Source: ZAX-1 sp046533095
GTDB taxonomy: Bacteria; Bacillota; Clostridia; Lachnospirales; Lachnospiraceae
Reading direction: 5' to 3'
Assembly: GCA_046533095.1 (NCBI GenBank)
Contig: JAJQRA010000009.1
Location: 37,647 to 101,646 of the forward strand
Length of the DNA: 64,000 nucleotides
Of this stretch, positions 43,010-52,285 are shown one piece after another. The notes under the pieces are model-generated. The model was not told the DNA's origin. It ran no database searches and worked only from the letters and a program-made list of their open reading frames with translations. A program made the translations under genes and the position numbers. The first letter of the stretch is position 1. Each line of letters starts with the position of its first letter.

Positions 43010-43047
43010 ACATTATTCCCTCCATAACGTAGAATGAGGCGCTTGCG

Positions 43048-45873
43048 TTATTCGTCCATGAATATTTCAAGCGGCGAGCGTGTATCTATCAAGTATCGGA
43101 AACTGGACTGCGAATGTATACTCCTATCAGCTACAATCGCATAGTCCCACGGTTTCCCGCCATTTTGAACATTCCATTCACCGACTATGCGGCAATATTC
43201 AGTACCGGCGCGTCCTTTTTCTTGAACTTCTGGTGTCTGGATTTCATTGAAAGCCTTTACTTCGCACATATAAATCCTATTAGCCGTTTCAACGATGAAG
43301 TCCGGTTCGTAGTTCTGGCGCTGTTTGCCCCAATAAATGTTAAACTGTTTCGGCGCGGGGCGTAGCCACTTCAGCACATCGGCATCCTGTTCCAAAATGC
43401 GGGCAAACTCCAACTCCGGCAAACTATCAAACTTATACAGCGTATGGCAAGCCTTAGCAAAGCCTTTAAATACTTTCTGGCGCACCTCACCCGCGCGAAC
43501 AGTAACGGTGTAGGCATAGATGTCATCGGCTTTTACCTTGCTACCGAAACTACCCTCTATACGAGAAAAAGGCCGTATCTCAGTCGCTGTGTACGGCACA
43601 TCACTCTCATGGAAATGCTCATTCATCTGGGCATAAATATAATCAGCGATTGTCCGAGCCTGTTGACGCATCACCTTGTCAGTATCTTCTGTACCCAAGT
43701 ACGACAAAAAGTGCTTCTTAGCTTGAGCGATAAGAGAAAATATCATCTTGTCACACTTCTGATAGTCGATATTATCCTTGACGATGATATATTTCGCCAC
43801 TTCGTTTTCGGGGCTGTCTTTAGGTTTTGAAAGCAATTCAATGTCATCGCCTTCAAACTCAAGTAACCTCCCGCCCTCGGATAATTCCCGCCCGATAATA
43901 GTGTCATCGGTTGGCCGAAGATTGAGATTGCGCGTGACAAGGTCAAACTCATCAAATCGATATACGGAAACGTTCTGTGGGTTAATAACCAGTTCAGGAA
44001 TTGGGATAATTGTTCCTGTTAAAGCCTCCACACAATACTCAATTGCATTTTCAGCCGCCTTACGGATTTCCTCTTTGTCTATTTGCGCTTCGGGAAAGCG
44101 TGTCTGCACTTCACGAATAATCTGCTTGGTGATGATTTCTCTTGTTTGAGTGTCTGTACGCACGTCTGTAAACGACTGGACTCTTCGTGACATATCCACG
44201 ACGTATAGAGCTGCTTTCTCTGCGACAAACGACGCCACACCTGTACGGGTCTCTTCAGGAATGTCGTAGCTAAAAACGCTCGAAATCTCATGGGTGAAAT
44301 TCTCAGAGGATACCTGAACCTCATAGGTCGGCTTTATCTCTATCGATTCTGTTTCTGCACTGCCCGTATCAGGGACAAGCGACGGGTCAATGTAGAAAAC
44401 TTTTCGCACGAGAGAATTCGGGTCGTTGGCAAGAGCAACGATAGCCTGATATTTGTCGTGGCTCACGATAGAAAGACGGTCAACCTCGTCTATGCCGGTA
44501 CGTTCGCCATAAGGCAAACGAAGTCCTCGTCCGATGGTTTGCTCAGTAAGTGTTTCGGAAGCAGACGCTCGAAGCGGCACAATTGTATAGAGGTTTGTTA
44601 CATCCCATCCTTCTTTCAACTTGTCAACGTGGACAACGATTTCAATCTTATTGTCGGGGCGTTCTAAACCGAGCAACAGTTCCATATTTTCGTCGCTCTC
44701 GACTTTGCCCTGTTTGGAATTTATCTCAAGCACTTTATCGGCATAATAACCATCGTAGAATTCTGCGGACGTAAGGAAGTCACGTATCTGCCGAGAGTGT
44801 GCTATGTCCTTTGCAACGACCAAAACAAACGGCTTCACGAATGTTCTACCGTAGTTGCGAGCGTACACATCCATTTTTGCTTTTGTGTCAATATGCAGCT
44901 TAATGCCGTCAATCAACTTCTCGTGGTCAAGCTGGTCGTCAGTGTACTGACTCGCATCGAAGTCACGGCGCGTCCAAACAACCGGCTCCTTAACATACAT
45001 TTTATCGTTGAGAGCATGAGCAAGCGAATATTCATATACCACGTTCTTGAATTCCACTTTGCCCCTGCCGGTTTGAATTTGCGGTGTCGCCGTAAACTCT
45101 ATGCCTATCATCGGATTCAGATCATTTATAACGCCAAAACCTTGCTCGGCATGGTAGTGGTGACTTTCGTCCATCATCACACATAGGTCAGGCAATGAAC
45201 GAAGATAGTCAAAGTACGACTGCCCCAAAACTTCATGCAGACGCATCACTCTTGCCATTTCCGCTTGCTGCCCGCGCCCATGTGTTAGTTTGGCGATGTT
45301 GAAGATATGAATGGACACTTCCGACATTTCAGGAGTTTTAAATCTCAACTGGGCAGGATTGAAGTTATTGAAGTTATCCCCGTCGATAAGGTACGGTTGT
45401 GCGACAAAATCATACAATCCTGAAAAAACGTACTTTTCGGGATATGACTGCAAAAAGTCGCGGCGCAATTTCTCATATATCGTGCGGTTCGGTGCAACTA
45501 CAAAAAAGTTGTTCACTTTTTTCACGCGATGAAGGTATGCCATACACGCCGCCATCAAGCGAGTCTTGCCCACTCCGGTGGCAAGAGCAAAACAAATAGA
45601 CGGGAACTCTCGCTCAAAGCTGGTAACGGTGAGGAATTTCTCGCGGACACGGTCAAGCTGTGTAGATAGCGCATTTGCATGACGCAGATCGAAGTCTAAT
45701 ATTTTTTCAGCACTTTCGCTTCGGTGCTCTTCTTGCGTGAGCCACGGCACTTTATCCCATTTAAGCAGGTCGAGAACTTCCGCAAACACGGTGAGCGCTT
45801 CCCGCTGAGGTTTGCGGAGTGACATACTTACATTGAGGTCTTTCAGAAGGTCAAGTTTGCGTTCATTCGGCAT
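43048..45873 (-). CDS. res: Type III restriction enzyme, Res subunit
   Basis: 941 residues from ATG 45873 (GGAGGA upstream), overlapping mod by 11 bases. SF2 helicase motifs are Walker A ATGVGKT (98-104), DESH (in MMDESHHYHAE), FTATPQ and QTIGRGLRLPYG. The C-terminal nuclease has PDFIVETANRIYMCEVKA, the D-ExK pattern, so it can cut DNA. In type III systems Res cuts 25-27 bases from an unmodified site together with Mod. Here the module is joined to an SNF2 helicase upstream and TcmP genes downstream. Confidence 0.93.
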   Translation of the reverse strand: MPNERKLDLLKDLNVSMSLRKPQREALTVFAEVLDLLKWDKVPWLTQEEHRSESAEKILDFDLRHANALSTQLDRVREKFLTVTSFEREFPSICFALATGVGKTRLMAACMAYLHRVKKVNNFFVVAPNRTIYEKLRRDFLQSYPEKYVFSGLYDFVAQPYLIDGDNFNNFNPAQLRFKTPEMSEVSIHIFNIAKLTHGRGQQAEMARVMRLHEVLGQSYFDYLRSLPDLCVMMDESHHYHAEQGFGVINDLNPMIGIEFTATPQIQTGRGKVEFKNVVYEYSLAHALNDKMYVKEPVVWTRRDFDASQYTDDQLDHEKLIDGIKLHIDTKAKMDVYARNYGRTFVKPFVLVVAKDIAHSRQIRDFLTSAEFYDGYYADKVLEINSKQGKVESDENMELLLGLERPDNKIEIVVHVDKLKEGWDVTNLYTIVPLRASASETLTEQTIGRGLRLPYGERTGIDEVDRLSIVSHDKYQAIVALANDPNSLVRKVFYIDPSLVPDTGSAETESIEIKPTYEVQVSSENFTHEISSVFSYDIPEETRTGVASFVAEKAALYVVDMSRRVQSFTDVRTDTQTREIITKQIIREVQTRFPEAQIDKEEIRKAAENAIEYCVEALTGTIIPIPELVINPQNVSVYRFDEFDLVTRNLNLRPTDDTIIGRELSEGGRLLEFEGDDIELLSKPKDSPENEVAKYIIVKDNIDYQKCDKMIFSLIAQAKKHFLSYLGTEDTDKVMRQQARTIADYIYAQMNEHFHESDVPYTATEIRPFSRIEGSFGSKVKADDIYAYTVTVRAGEVRQKVFKGFAKACHTLYKFDSLPELEFARILEQDADVLKWLRPAPKQFNIYWGKQRQNYEPDFIVETANRIYMCEVKAFNEIQTPEVQEKGRAGTEYCRIVGEWNVQNGGKPWDYAIVADRSIHSQSSFRYLIDTRSPLEIFMDE

Positions 45874-47470
45874 CTTCAAAGTCCTCCTCCGTCTCCTCGA
45901 ATTCGGGTAGTTCCACGACATTCAGGTTGTAGTTCTCCGCTCCATATTCGCACTTGGCAAGCACCGACTGCGGAATTTTACGGAGTTTGATGTTCGGGAA
46001 GTTATTCTTTATCCCCACTTGAAATGCCGACGCGCAAATGACAAGCGACTGCGTATCGGAGAAGTTTTTAGCAATCTCGCCGAGAAGCGGCGCCGTGATG
46101 TACTGCGTGGTCACGAAGATAAACCCGCCTACATTATTCACGCCGTGAACATACGGATTGCCTTCGCGGGGCGCAAATCGGTAGCCGCACAGCTTCGCAA
46201 CAGCGGCGGCAAGCATCGTCGCGTCATACTTTTCAGATATAATCTCGAAGCCGTTCTCGTCCTTTTCAATCAGCGTCGGCGCAAGTTCATAGAATTTGAA
46301 ACCGCCGCCGCCTTTCCAGTCCACCGTTTTGGAGATACCACCCTGTTCGCCGTCAACAACTGCTTTCAGACGTGGCAGACAGTGGGTGTAGCAATGGTCA
46401 CCCAGTTCGATTCCGATATAGCGCCTACCCATCTTGTGAGCAACAGCGGTTGTCGTGCCTGAACCGAGGAAACTATCAAGAACGAGATCACCCGGATGTG
46501 TAACCCATTCGATAATACGCTGTAAGATAAACTCGTTTTTTTCGTGTTCAAAATCAGTTTGCCTTCCAGCAACTGACAAATCGAGCCAGTTTTCACTCAG
46601 CAATTTTTTGTTTGATGGTGGTATATAGTGTTCTGGTTTTCCTCGTCGACTTAATCTCACCAATTGAAAATCTTTGACATCGGCTATTGAGTATTCTTTC
46701 AGGTACCTTAAATAGGCACCATCAAACGAAGATTGGTCGTTTTCATCAATACCGTGCAAAGAAAGGTAGGGCTGAAGCAGTTCATAATTATCAACTGCCT
46801 TTTGGGTTCTTTCTTTTGCCCACCGCCACTGTCCGTTTTCGGGAGTTATTCCAAAAAGTTCATAGCGCATGGTTGGCCGGTCTGTGCCACGCCAATGATT
46901 ATTCCATGAACCCACGTTTTCCTCGTCACTTGTTTCAACAAATAGATTTGGAATCCGTAATGCACTGTTCTTCGAATACATAAGTATTGTATCGTACCCA
47001 GCGTTTAGACGCTCAACTGTATCAAACTGTACCGATACATTTTTTGTTCCTTTCTTTACAATTATCTGATTCCTAAAGTTTTGACGTCCAAAGACCTCAT
47101 CACAAACAAGTTTCAAATAATGAAGTTCACGGTTATCTATCTGTATGAACAACATCCCTTCATTAGAAAGAAGGTCGCGCAAAATGTCCAAACGAGACTT
47201 CATTAATCCGAGCCAAATGGAATGTTCAATACCATCATCATAATGCTCAAAAGCACTCCCCGTATTGTACGGAGGGTCGATATACACGCATTTCACTCGC
47301 CCTGCAAATTCCTGTTCCAGTGCCTTCAGCGCAAGGAGGTTATCCCCATGGATGAGCATATTGGTGGCATCAGGGGCACCGTAGTCACGGCTCGCGTCGT
47401 GGAGCAAAATACGCGGCTCCACGGCGGGTTCTTGCCCCTTGCCAATCCAAGTCAATTCCAATTTCTGCAT
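45863..47470 (-). CDS. mod: Type III adenine methyltransferase, Mod subunit
   Basis: 535 residues. DPPY (65-68, motif IV, in VYIDPPYNTGS) precedes FLGSGTTTA (motif I, about 337-345) and RRYIGIELGD, the beta-class order of N6-adenine methyltransferases. The region between (about 120-320) is the target recognition part. The C-terminal 130 residues are variable (GYRFAPREGNPYVHG). No simple-sequence tract typical of phase-variable mod genes was seen. It lies 15 bases after the SNF2 helicase gene and overlaps res. Confidence 0.93.
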   Translation of the reverse strand: MQKLELTWIGKGQEPAVEPRILLHDASRDYGAPDATNMLIHGDNLLALKALEQEFAGRVKCVYIDPPYNTGSAFEHYDDGIEHSIWLGLMKSRLDILRDLLSNEGMLFIQIDNRELHYLKLVCDEVFGRQNFRNQIIVKKGTKNVSVQFDTVERLNAGYDTILMYSKNSALRIPNLFVETSDEENVGSWNNHWRGTDRPTMRYELFGITPENGQWRWAKERTQKAVDNYELLQPYLSLHGIDENDQSSFDGAYLRYLKEYSIADVKDFQLVRLSRRGKPEHYIPPSNKKLLSENWLDLSVAGRQTDFEHEKNEFILQRIIEWVTHPGDLVLDSFLGSGTTTAVAHKMGRRYIGIELGDHCYTHCLPRLKAVVDGEQGGISKTVDWKGGGGFKFYELAPTLIEKDENGFEIISEKYDATMLAAAVAKLCGYRFAPREGNPYVHGVNNVGGFIFVTTQYITAPLLGEIAKNFSDTQSLVICASAFQVGIKNNFPNIKLRKIPQSVLAKCEYGAENYNLNVVELPEFEETEEDFEDAE

Positions 47471-47485
47471 AGTGTGTTTCCTCCC

Positions 47486-50356
47486 TTACGCTATCTCAAA
47501 CGAGAACGTCATGATATTTACAAGCTGTGCCGCGCCGTTTAATTGCTTTATGGCCTCGGTTTGCAGGTCTGACGCGCTTTTCTTTATGGCGTCCTTGCTC
47601 TGGAGCATCTGCCGCTGCCTACGGTCAATGTCCTCGTTAAGTCTATTTATCTCATTCTGCAGGTCTACGATTTCTTGGAACGAAAGTGTCCCAACCTGCG
47701 AAGTCATCTGTCCTCTTTTTAGGGTGATTTCATTTCGCAAATCTGCAAGCTGCCTGTTTAGTGCATCTTCACGGTCGGCTCGCCAAGCGTCTAATTCGCC
47801 GAAGCGTAGGACAAGGCTTTCTTTATTAGCTTCGTTTATCTCTGCGCATTTACGACCTTGCAGAATCACCTTCTGTTCGTCGAGACGGCTGTCAGGCGCA
47901 ACTACACCGATAATTTCGGCGGGTATTTCCATCATGCGTTCCAACATTGAGTCATCTACTTCTACTCCATTGTCCGTCACCACACTAATGAGTAGATGTT
48001 CCTCTTTTTCGCCCTCTATGCCGTAGTTGTAAATCAGTTTATCTATTGACACTGAGCCTGTGAGGTTGCTGTTGCCATTTTGAAAGAAGGCCGTCTGCTC
48101 TTGAGCAGGCAATTCGGAATGTTTGAAGCTAATCCGAACAATCGGCACGTCGAGTGCAATTGCGGTATCGCATAAGTCCGTGTATATGGGTGAATCTGAT
48201 TCAAGGAACGTGCCGCCGCCTGCCTTGGCATCCTCCCAAGAGGGGATGTATCGCTCTCCTTGATAATCAAAAGTCCAATCACGATTGTTTGCCCTTGTTG
48301 CGCCGCTGGCGGCGAATAGGTCAAACTTCCAGCGGTCAAACCGTGCAAGACTCGCTCGTGTACGGGCTTCGCAATTTTTCAACTTGGCGGTAACATCCTC
48401 GTCGAAAAATTCCATAACCTGTTGGATTGTCTGCGCTTTCTGAGCCTCAATGACATCAGCATACTGTTGCTGCAAGGCGTCAAATTCACGATTTATCTCG
48501 TCATCGGTTCGGCAGTTCTGGACAATGCCATAAACCGCTCGCTCGAAGTCTATGCCGCGTTCCAAAGCACCCAATATTTCATCCGATGAGCCAAACACGC
48601 CCTCAAAGAGACGGAACTTACTTTCAAGCAGTTCATACACTCGTCTGTCAGCGGCGTTGTTCTGATTCACGAAGTTCACAACCACCACATCGTATCTCTG
48701 CCCATATCTATGGCAACGACCAATCCGCTGTTCAACGCGCTGTGGATTCCACGGCAGGTCGTAATTCACAACCATATTACAGAATTGGAGGTTGATGCCT
48801 TCGGCCGCGGCCTCTGTCCCGATGAGGATGGTTGCACGGTCGCGGAACTCCTCCACTATAGCGGCTTTCATATTTGCGGCTTTGGAAGCAGTGATAGTCC
48901 CATCATCCTTGTGCCGTTCTTTCCACTCAGCATATATGCGCTTAGAAATGTCATCGTTGTTCGACCCATTCAATAGTACGACTTGACCTTCGTAGCCACC
49001 CGTATTCAAAAGGCCTAAGACATACTGTTGGGTTCGTGTGCTTTCGGTGAAAATAACCGCTTTTCGCGCTCCCTTTTTTCCGTCTACCCGAACAACGTTT
49101 TCTTCAGAAAGCGTAAATCCTACCTGAAGAGCCGTCAAAAGGTCTTCGCCCTTTGCGTCGCGGGTTATACTGTCTGCGAGTGACTTTATGCTTCGCAGGA
49201 ATTCTTGCTCTTGGAGAATTTCCTGCCTGTCACGTTGTCTGCCCTCGTTGAATGTTTCCTCATCGGAGTCATCTTCATCTACGTATTCCTCGGTGTATTC
49301 ACCATAGGCTTCAAAGTCCTCAGAGATATCACTTTCCAGATTGTCGTCATAGCCTTCACGCAAAGCCTCCAGCTTGTCAATTAGCGATTGCAGGGTTTTG
49401 GACACAGCAGCCGAAGATGAAGCGAGCAGTTTACGGATGACCATCGTCACAAGCTGACGTCCATTATCCGGCAAGGCACGAATGTGGTCGCGTTGTAAGT
49501 ATTCGGACATACGGTCATAGAGTTCCTGCTCCGTGTCGCCCGGCGTGTATGGACGAGTAATGACTTGCCGACGGGTGAACTTTATGTACCCGGTATCAGC
49601 AACATCCTGACGAAGTGTACGGATACAGACATTCCTCAAGCGTAAACGCAATTCAGCTAAAGGGGTCGCCGCAAAAACTGAGGCGTCTCCAAATAAATGC
49701 TCATCTATGATGGTGGTCAGTCCATACATCTCTTTTAAGTTATTTTGGAGTGGAGTTGCCGTGAGAAGTAGTTTTTTTCGCTTTCCTACAGCTTCCTTGA
49801 TACTCTTCGCGCGGGCATTTCCTGTCTTCTTATAAATATTACGAAGCCTATGCGCTTCGTCAAGGATAACTAAGTCCCAAGGAATCACGCCTATATTATC
49901 CTTGCTCTTTGCTGCGAATTCATAGGAGCATATTGCCACCTTTTTGTCATGCGTAGCCTGCAAGAACAGATTTGAAGACGATGGTTTACCTTTACGCCTC
50001 TTTGGGCGTTCGATTATGACACAAGGGATATTGAACTTCTCTTCCAGTTCCGATTTCCATTGGATACGCAAGGAAGCTGGGAGGATTAGCAAAATACGCT
50101 GTTTACGCTCCGCCCAATATTGCGCAAGGACAAGACCTGCTTCTATGGTTTTTCCGAGACCAACCTCATCGGCAAGCAGACTGCCGTTTGAAATCGGCGA
50201 ACGCAACGCAAATAAAGCCGCTTCCACTTGGTGCGGGTTCAAGTCAACCCTTACACCCGACATGGAAGAGGCGAGGGCTTCTATTTCACGAGCCGGGCGT
50301 GACAGAGTTAACTGCTCGGCAAAGTAACGCTTTTGGTGCGGAGTGTATCTCATCAT
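47486..50356 (-). CDS. SNF2-family helicase of the R-M operon
   Basis: 956 residues, AGGAAAGAT upstream of ATG. Helicase motifs are LADEVGLGKT (61-70), LILPASLR, DEAH (165-168), LTATPLQNN, and the C-terminal lobe with VIFTESTRTQQY, GTEAAAEGINLQ and QRIGRCHRYGQ. A coiled coil near the end (LADLRNEITLKRGQM to IDRRQRQM) could mediate assembly. RapA/DrmD-like SNF2 helicases occur in DISARM and other defence systems, but no DrmA/B/C gene is present here. It is the second gene after the XRE regulator, so it probably works with Mod and Res. Confidence 0.9.
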   Translation of the reverse strand: MMRYTPHQKRYFAEQLTLSRPAREIEALASSMSGVRVDLNPHQVEAALFALRSPISNGSLLADEVGLGKTIEAGLVLAQYWAERKQRILLILPASLRIQWKSELEEKFNIPCVIIERPKRRKGKPSSSNLFLQATHDKKVAICSYEFAAKSKDNIGVIPWDLVILDEAHRLRNIYKKTGNARAKSIKEAVGKRKKLLLTATPLQNNLKEMYGLTTIIDEHLFGDASVFAATPLAELRLRLRNVCIRTLRQDVADTGYIKFTRRQVITRPYTPGDTEQELYDRMSEYLQRDHIRALPDNGRQLVTMVIRKLLASSSAAVSKTLQSLIDKLEALREGYDDNLESDISEDFEAYGEYTEEYVDEDDSDEETFNEGRQRDRQEILQEQEFLRSIKSLADSITRDAKGEDLLTALQVGFTLSEENVVRVDGKKGARKAVIFTESTRTQQYVLGLLNTGGYEGQVVLLNGSNNDDISKRIYAEWKERHKDDGTITASKAANMKAAIVEEFRDRATILIGTEAAAEGINLQFCNMVVNYDLPWNPQRVEQRIGRCHRYGQRYDVVVVNFVNQNNAADRRVYELLESKFRLFEGVFGSSDEILGALERGIDFERAVYGIVQNCRTDDEINREFDALQQQYADVIEAQKAQTIQQVMEFFDEDVTAKLKNCEARTRASLARFDRWKFDLFAASGATRANNRDWTFDYQGERYIPSWEDAKAGGGTFLESDSPIYTDLCDTAIALDVPIVRISFKHSELPAQEQTAFFQNGNSNLTGSVSIDKLIYNYGIEGEKEEHLLISVVTDNGVEVDDSMLERMMEIPAEIIGVVAPDSRLDEQKVILQGRKCAEINEANKESLVLRFGELDAWRADREDALNRQLADLRNEITLKRGQMTSQVGTLSFQEIVDLQNEINRLNEDIDRRQRQMLQSKDAIKKSASDLQTEAIKQLNGAAQLVNIMTFSFEIA

Positions 50357-50405
50357 ATCTTTCCTCCAATGATTGGCTTGGTCTGTTGTGGAAAATAAGC
50401 AGCTA

Positions 50406-50603
50406 TTACTTCATCTCCATAATGTCGGATATATCGCAATCAAGCGCTTTGCATATCCGCTCCAATATTTCAGTATTTACGTTTTCATTCTTGCCCAGTT
50501 TAGTAATTGATGAGGCACTAATCCCGGCAAGCTGGCGTAAATCCTTCTTTTTCAAATCCTTGTCGATTAGAAGTTTCCACAATTTTTTATAGCTGATTGC
50601 CAC
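50406..50603 (-). CDS. XRE-family regulator at the head of the R-M operon
   Basis: 65 residues from GTG 50603 with GAGGTG upstream. The whole protein is one Cro/C1-type helix-turn-helix (KKDLRQLAGISASSITKLGKNENVNTEIL, cited as KKDLRQLAGISASSITKL), ending in CDISDIMEMK, the usual cytoplasmic HTH_26 form. It is transcribed first in the operon, 49 bases before the SNF2 helicase. Small regulators of this kind (C proteins) delay expression of nucleases until methylation is complete. Confidence 0.88.
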   Translation of the reverse strand: MAISYKKLWKLLIDKDLKKKDLRQLAGISASSITKLGKNENVNTEILERICKALDCDISDIMEMK

Positions 50604-50635
50604 TCAAACACCTCGCTTCTCACGATTTTTGTTTA

Positions 50636-50664
50636 AGTATATCATGAATGTGTTTCAAACGCAA
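50636..50664 (-). promoter_or_regulatory. Promoter of the seven-gene operon
   Basis: On the - strand TTGCGT (50664-50659), a 17-base spacer, TATACT (50641-50636). It lies about 30 bases before the GTG of the XRE gene. Confidence 0.6.
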
Positions 50665-50764
50665 GACTAAAAATTGCAATGACAGGATTGCAAACCGTGA
50701 TTGCCTGAGAAAAACCCAAATGGTATGGCGTTTTGCAGCAAATGTAAATTTTTTTGCAAGTCTC

Positions 50765-50793
50765 TTGACAGCAAGTATTTTTTCAAGTATAAT
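50765..50793 (+). promoter_or_regulatory. Consensus sigma-A promoter of the XRE-ImmA operon
   Basis: TTGACA (50765-50770), 17-base spacer, TATAAT (50788-50793), a perfect match to consensus. An inverted repeat AAGCTG...CAGCTT follows around 50800-50821 and could be a repressor operator. Confidence 0.88.
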
Positions 50794-50847
50794 ACTAATA
50801 AGCTGTTTAGCGAATCAGCTTTATGACTAATCGAAAGGAGAAAAGAT

Positions 50848-51237
50848 ATGGCTGGTGAATTCGGTCAATACATTGACCAGAAGCGCCGAGGCAAAGGGGT
50901 GGGTGGAACAGATATTATGCTGAAAGATATTGCTAACGCAATGGGTTTTACTGCAACTTATCTTTCGGACATAATCAAAGGAAGGCGTAATCCACCTGAA
51001 ATGAAAATCCTCGAAAAAATAGCAGAAGTGCTGTGCTTAGACGAAACAGAACGTACTGAGTTGCTCGACCTTGCCGGTCGCGAGCGCGACGAAGCCGCTC
51101 CTGACCTACCTGAATACATCATGGACGAAAGCCTTCCACACGTTCGCATCGCTCTACGGCGTGCCAATAGTAAGAATCTCGGAGATGACTTTTGGAGGAA
51201 GGTCGTGGAAGAGATGGATAATGACAATAAGGAGTAA
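50848..51237 (+). CDS. XRE-family repressor
   Basis: 129 residues, AAAGGAGAAAAG before ATG. The helix-turn-helix covers about residues 22-60 (LKDIANAMGFTATYLSDIIK, GRRNPPEMKILEKIAEVL). The C-terminal 60 residues are acidic and helical, a form seen in XRE proteins that are partnered with ImmA/IrrE proteases. The protease gene follows after 3 bases, so the pair likely forms an ImmR/ImmA-type switch: the repressor keeps genes off until the protease cleaves it. What it represses is probably its own strong promoter and the phage early genes downstream. Confidence 0.9.
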   Translation: MAGEFGQYIDQKRRGKGVGGTDIMLKDIANAMGFTATYLSDIIKGRRNPPEMKILEKIAEVLCLDETERTELLDLAGRERDEAAPDLPEYIMDESLPHVRIALRRANSKNLGDDFWRKVVEEMDNDNKE

Positions 51238-51240
51238 ATC

Positions 51241-51957
51241 TTGCCTATGAGAATAACTAACGACCTCGTACCACACTATGCTAAAGAGAATTTTGATTCT
51301 GTAGCAACTGAGTTTCTTACCGCCTACTATCCGAAGGCGCTGGCAAGCCCTATGCCAGTGCCTATTCGTGATGTTGTCACAAAGAAGCTGGGGCTTCGCA
51401 TTCTGGAACGCCATCTGACAGAAGACTTAAGTGTTTATGGACAGATGTGTTTTACAAGCGGTGTCGCTGAAATCTACGACCGTGAAAACGAGGAGTATAA
51501 GGAAATCAAAGTCAGATGGGGTACTATGATAATCGACCCTGACACTCTCTCGCAGCGAAACATCGGCTGTTTGAATAATACTATCACCCATGAGGGTGTG
51601 CATTGGTGGAAACACCGTGATTATCATATTCTTCAAACGGTACTGGATAAACGTGCCGCGAAAGTCTACAAATGTCCGACGACTGAGCCTGACGAGTCAA
51701 AACAAGGCGAGTGGACTGATGAAATGTGGATGGAATGGCACGCCGTCAACATTGCTCCAAGAATACTTATGCCGGTGCAGACTTTCGGCGATATGTTCGA
51801 ATACTACAAAACGGAAAGCCAAAGAAGTTCTATAGTACTTCGCGGAGCAATTCCATCCCACAAATGGATTGTGACGCAGCTTTCCGAGTTTTATGTAGTG
51901 TCAAAACAATCGGTTGAAAAACGGCTCAGTGAATTGGGTTGCCTGAGCATTCAATAG
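51241..51957 (+). CDS. ImmA/IrrE-type metallo-endopeptidase
   Basis: 238 residues from TTG 51241, 6 bases after AAGGAG; ATG 51247 is the alternative. The zinc motif is HEGVH (117-121) within NNTITHEGVHWW, with a third ligand likely in EWHAVNIAPRILMP (about 175-188), where the family has E-x-x-A-x-x-F-A-x-x-L-L-M-P. The C-terminal helix-turn-helix-like segment (FYVVSKQSVEKRLSELGCL) is the usual end. It should cleave the XRE repressor upon a signal such as DNA damage. It is about 30-50 residues longer than ICEBs1 ImmA at the N-terminus. Confidence 0.9.
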   Translation: MPMRITNDLVPHYAKENFDSVATEFLTAYYPKALASPMPVPIRDVVTKKLGLRILERHLTEDLSVYGQMCFTSGVAEIYDRENEEYKEIKVRWGTMIIDPDTLSQRNIGCLNNTITHEGVHWWKHRDYHILQTVLDKRAAKVYKCPTTEPDESKQGEWTDEMWMEWHAVNIAPRILMPVQTFGDMFEYYKTESQRSSIVLRGAIPSHKWIVTQLSEFYVVSKQSVEKRLSELGCLSIQ

Positions 51958-52056
51958 CAATGCAGGCATCCCTTTTCAAAAGTGCATATTTTTTTATTCT
52001 AAAACTTCGCTAAAAAGCGGTGTAGCGGTATAGCGAATATAAGAAAGGAGAGTATT

Positions 52057-52266
52057 ATGAGTAAAGTCAAAATGCGATGCCCTGTTTGTGGGAAACGAGT
52101 ATTTGACATTTCTAAGTTGCCACGCGAACCAATAATTGTGGCAACCAAATGCCCGCAGTGCAAGAACTTTGTAGATGTGCCATGTACTCAAGAATGGGCA
52201 ATGGCGCTAAATGCTACCGCAATGACCGCGAAAGGTAACACCAATAACATAACCTCAATAAACTAA
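52057..52266 (+). CDS. Com-like zinc-ribbon protein
   Basis: 69 residues, AAAGGAGAG before ATG. Two CxxC pairs (C8/C11 in MRCPVCGK, C32/C35 in TKCPQCKNF) separated by 20 residues match the zinc finger of Com-type proteins; phage Mu Com binds mRNA to open a translation start. The remaining tail is Thr/Asn-rich. It is third after the XRE-ImmA pair, 99 bases downstream, preceded by an inverted repeat TTCGCTA...TAGCGAA (about 52005-52036). Since a strongly folded RNA region starts 20 bases after its stop, an RNA-binding role is attractive, but unproven. Confidence 0.65.
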   Translation: MSKVKMRCPVCGKRVFDISKLPREPIIVATKCPQCKNFVDVPCTQEWAMALNATAMTAKGNTNNITSIN

Positions 52267-52285
52267 CATTTCATACCGAGCAACG

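Noticed and set aside
40079..50603. DISARM or BREX locus
   Set aside because: The SNF2 helicase resembles DrmD, but no DUF1998 gene (DrmB), no DrmA or phospholipase D gene (DrmC), no PglZ and no BrxC/BrxL were found.
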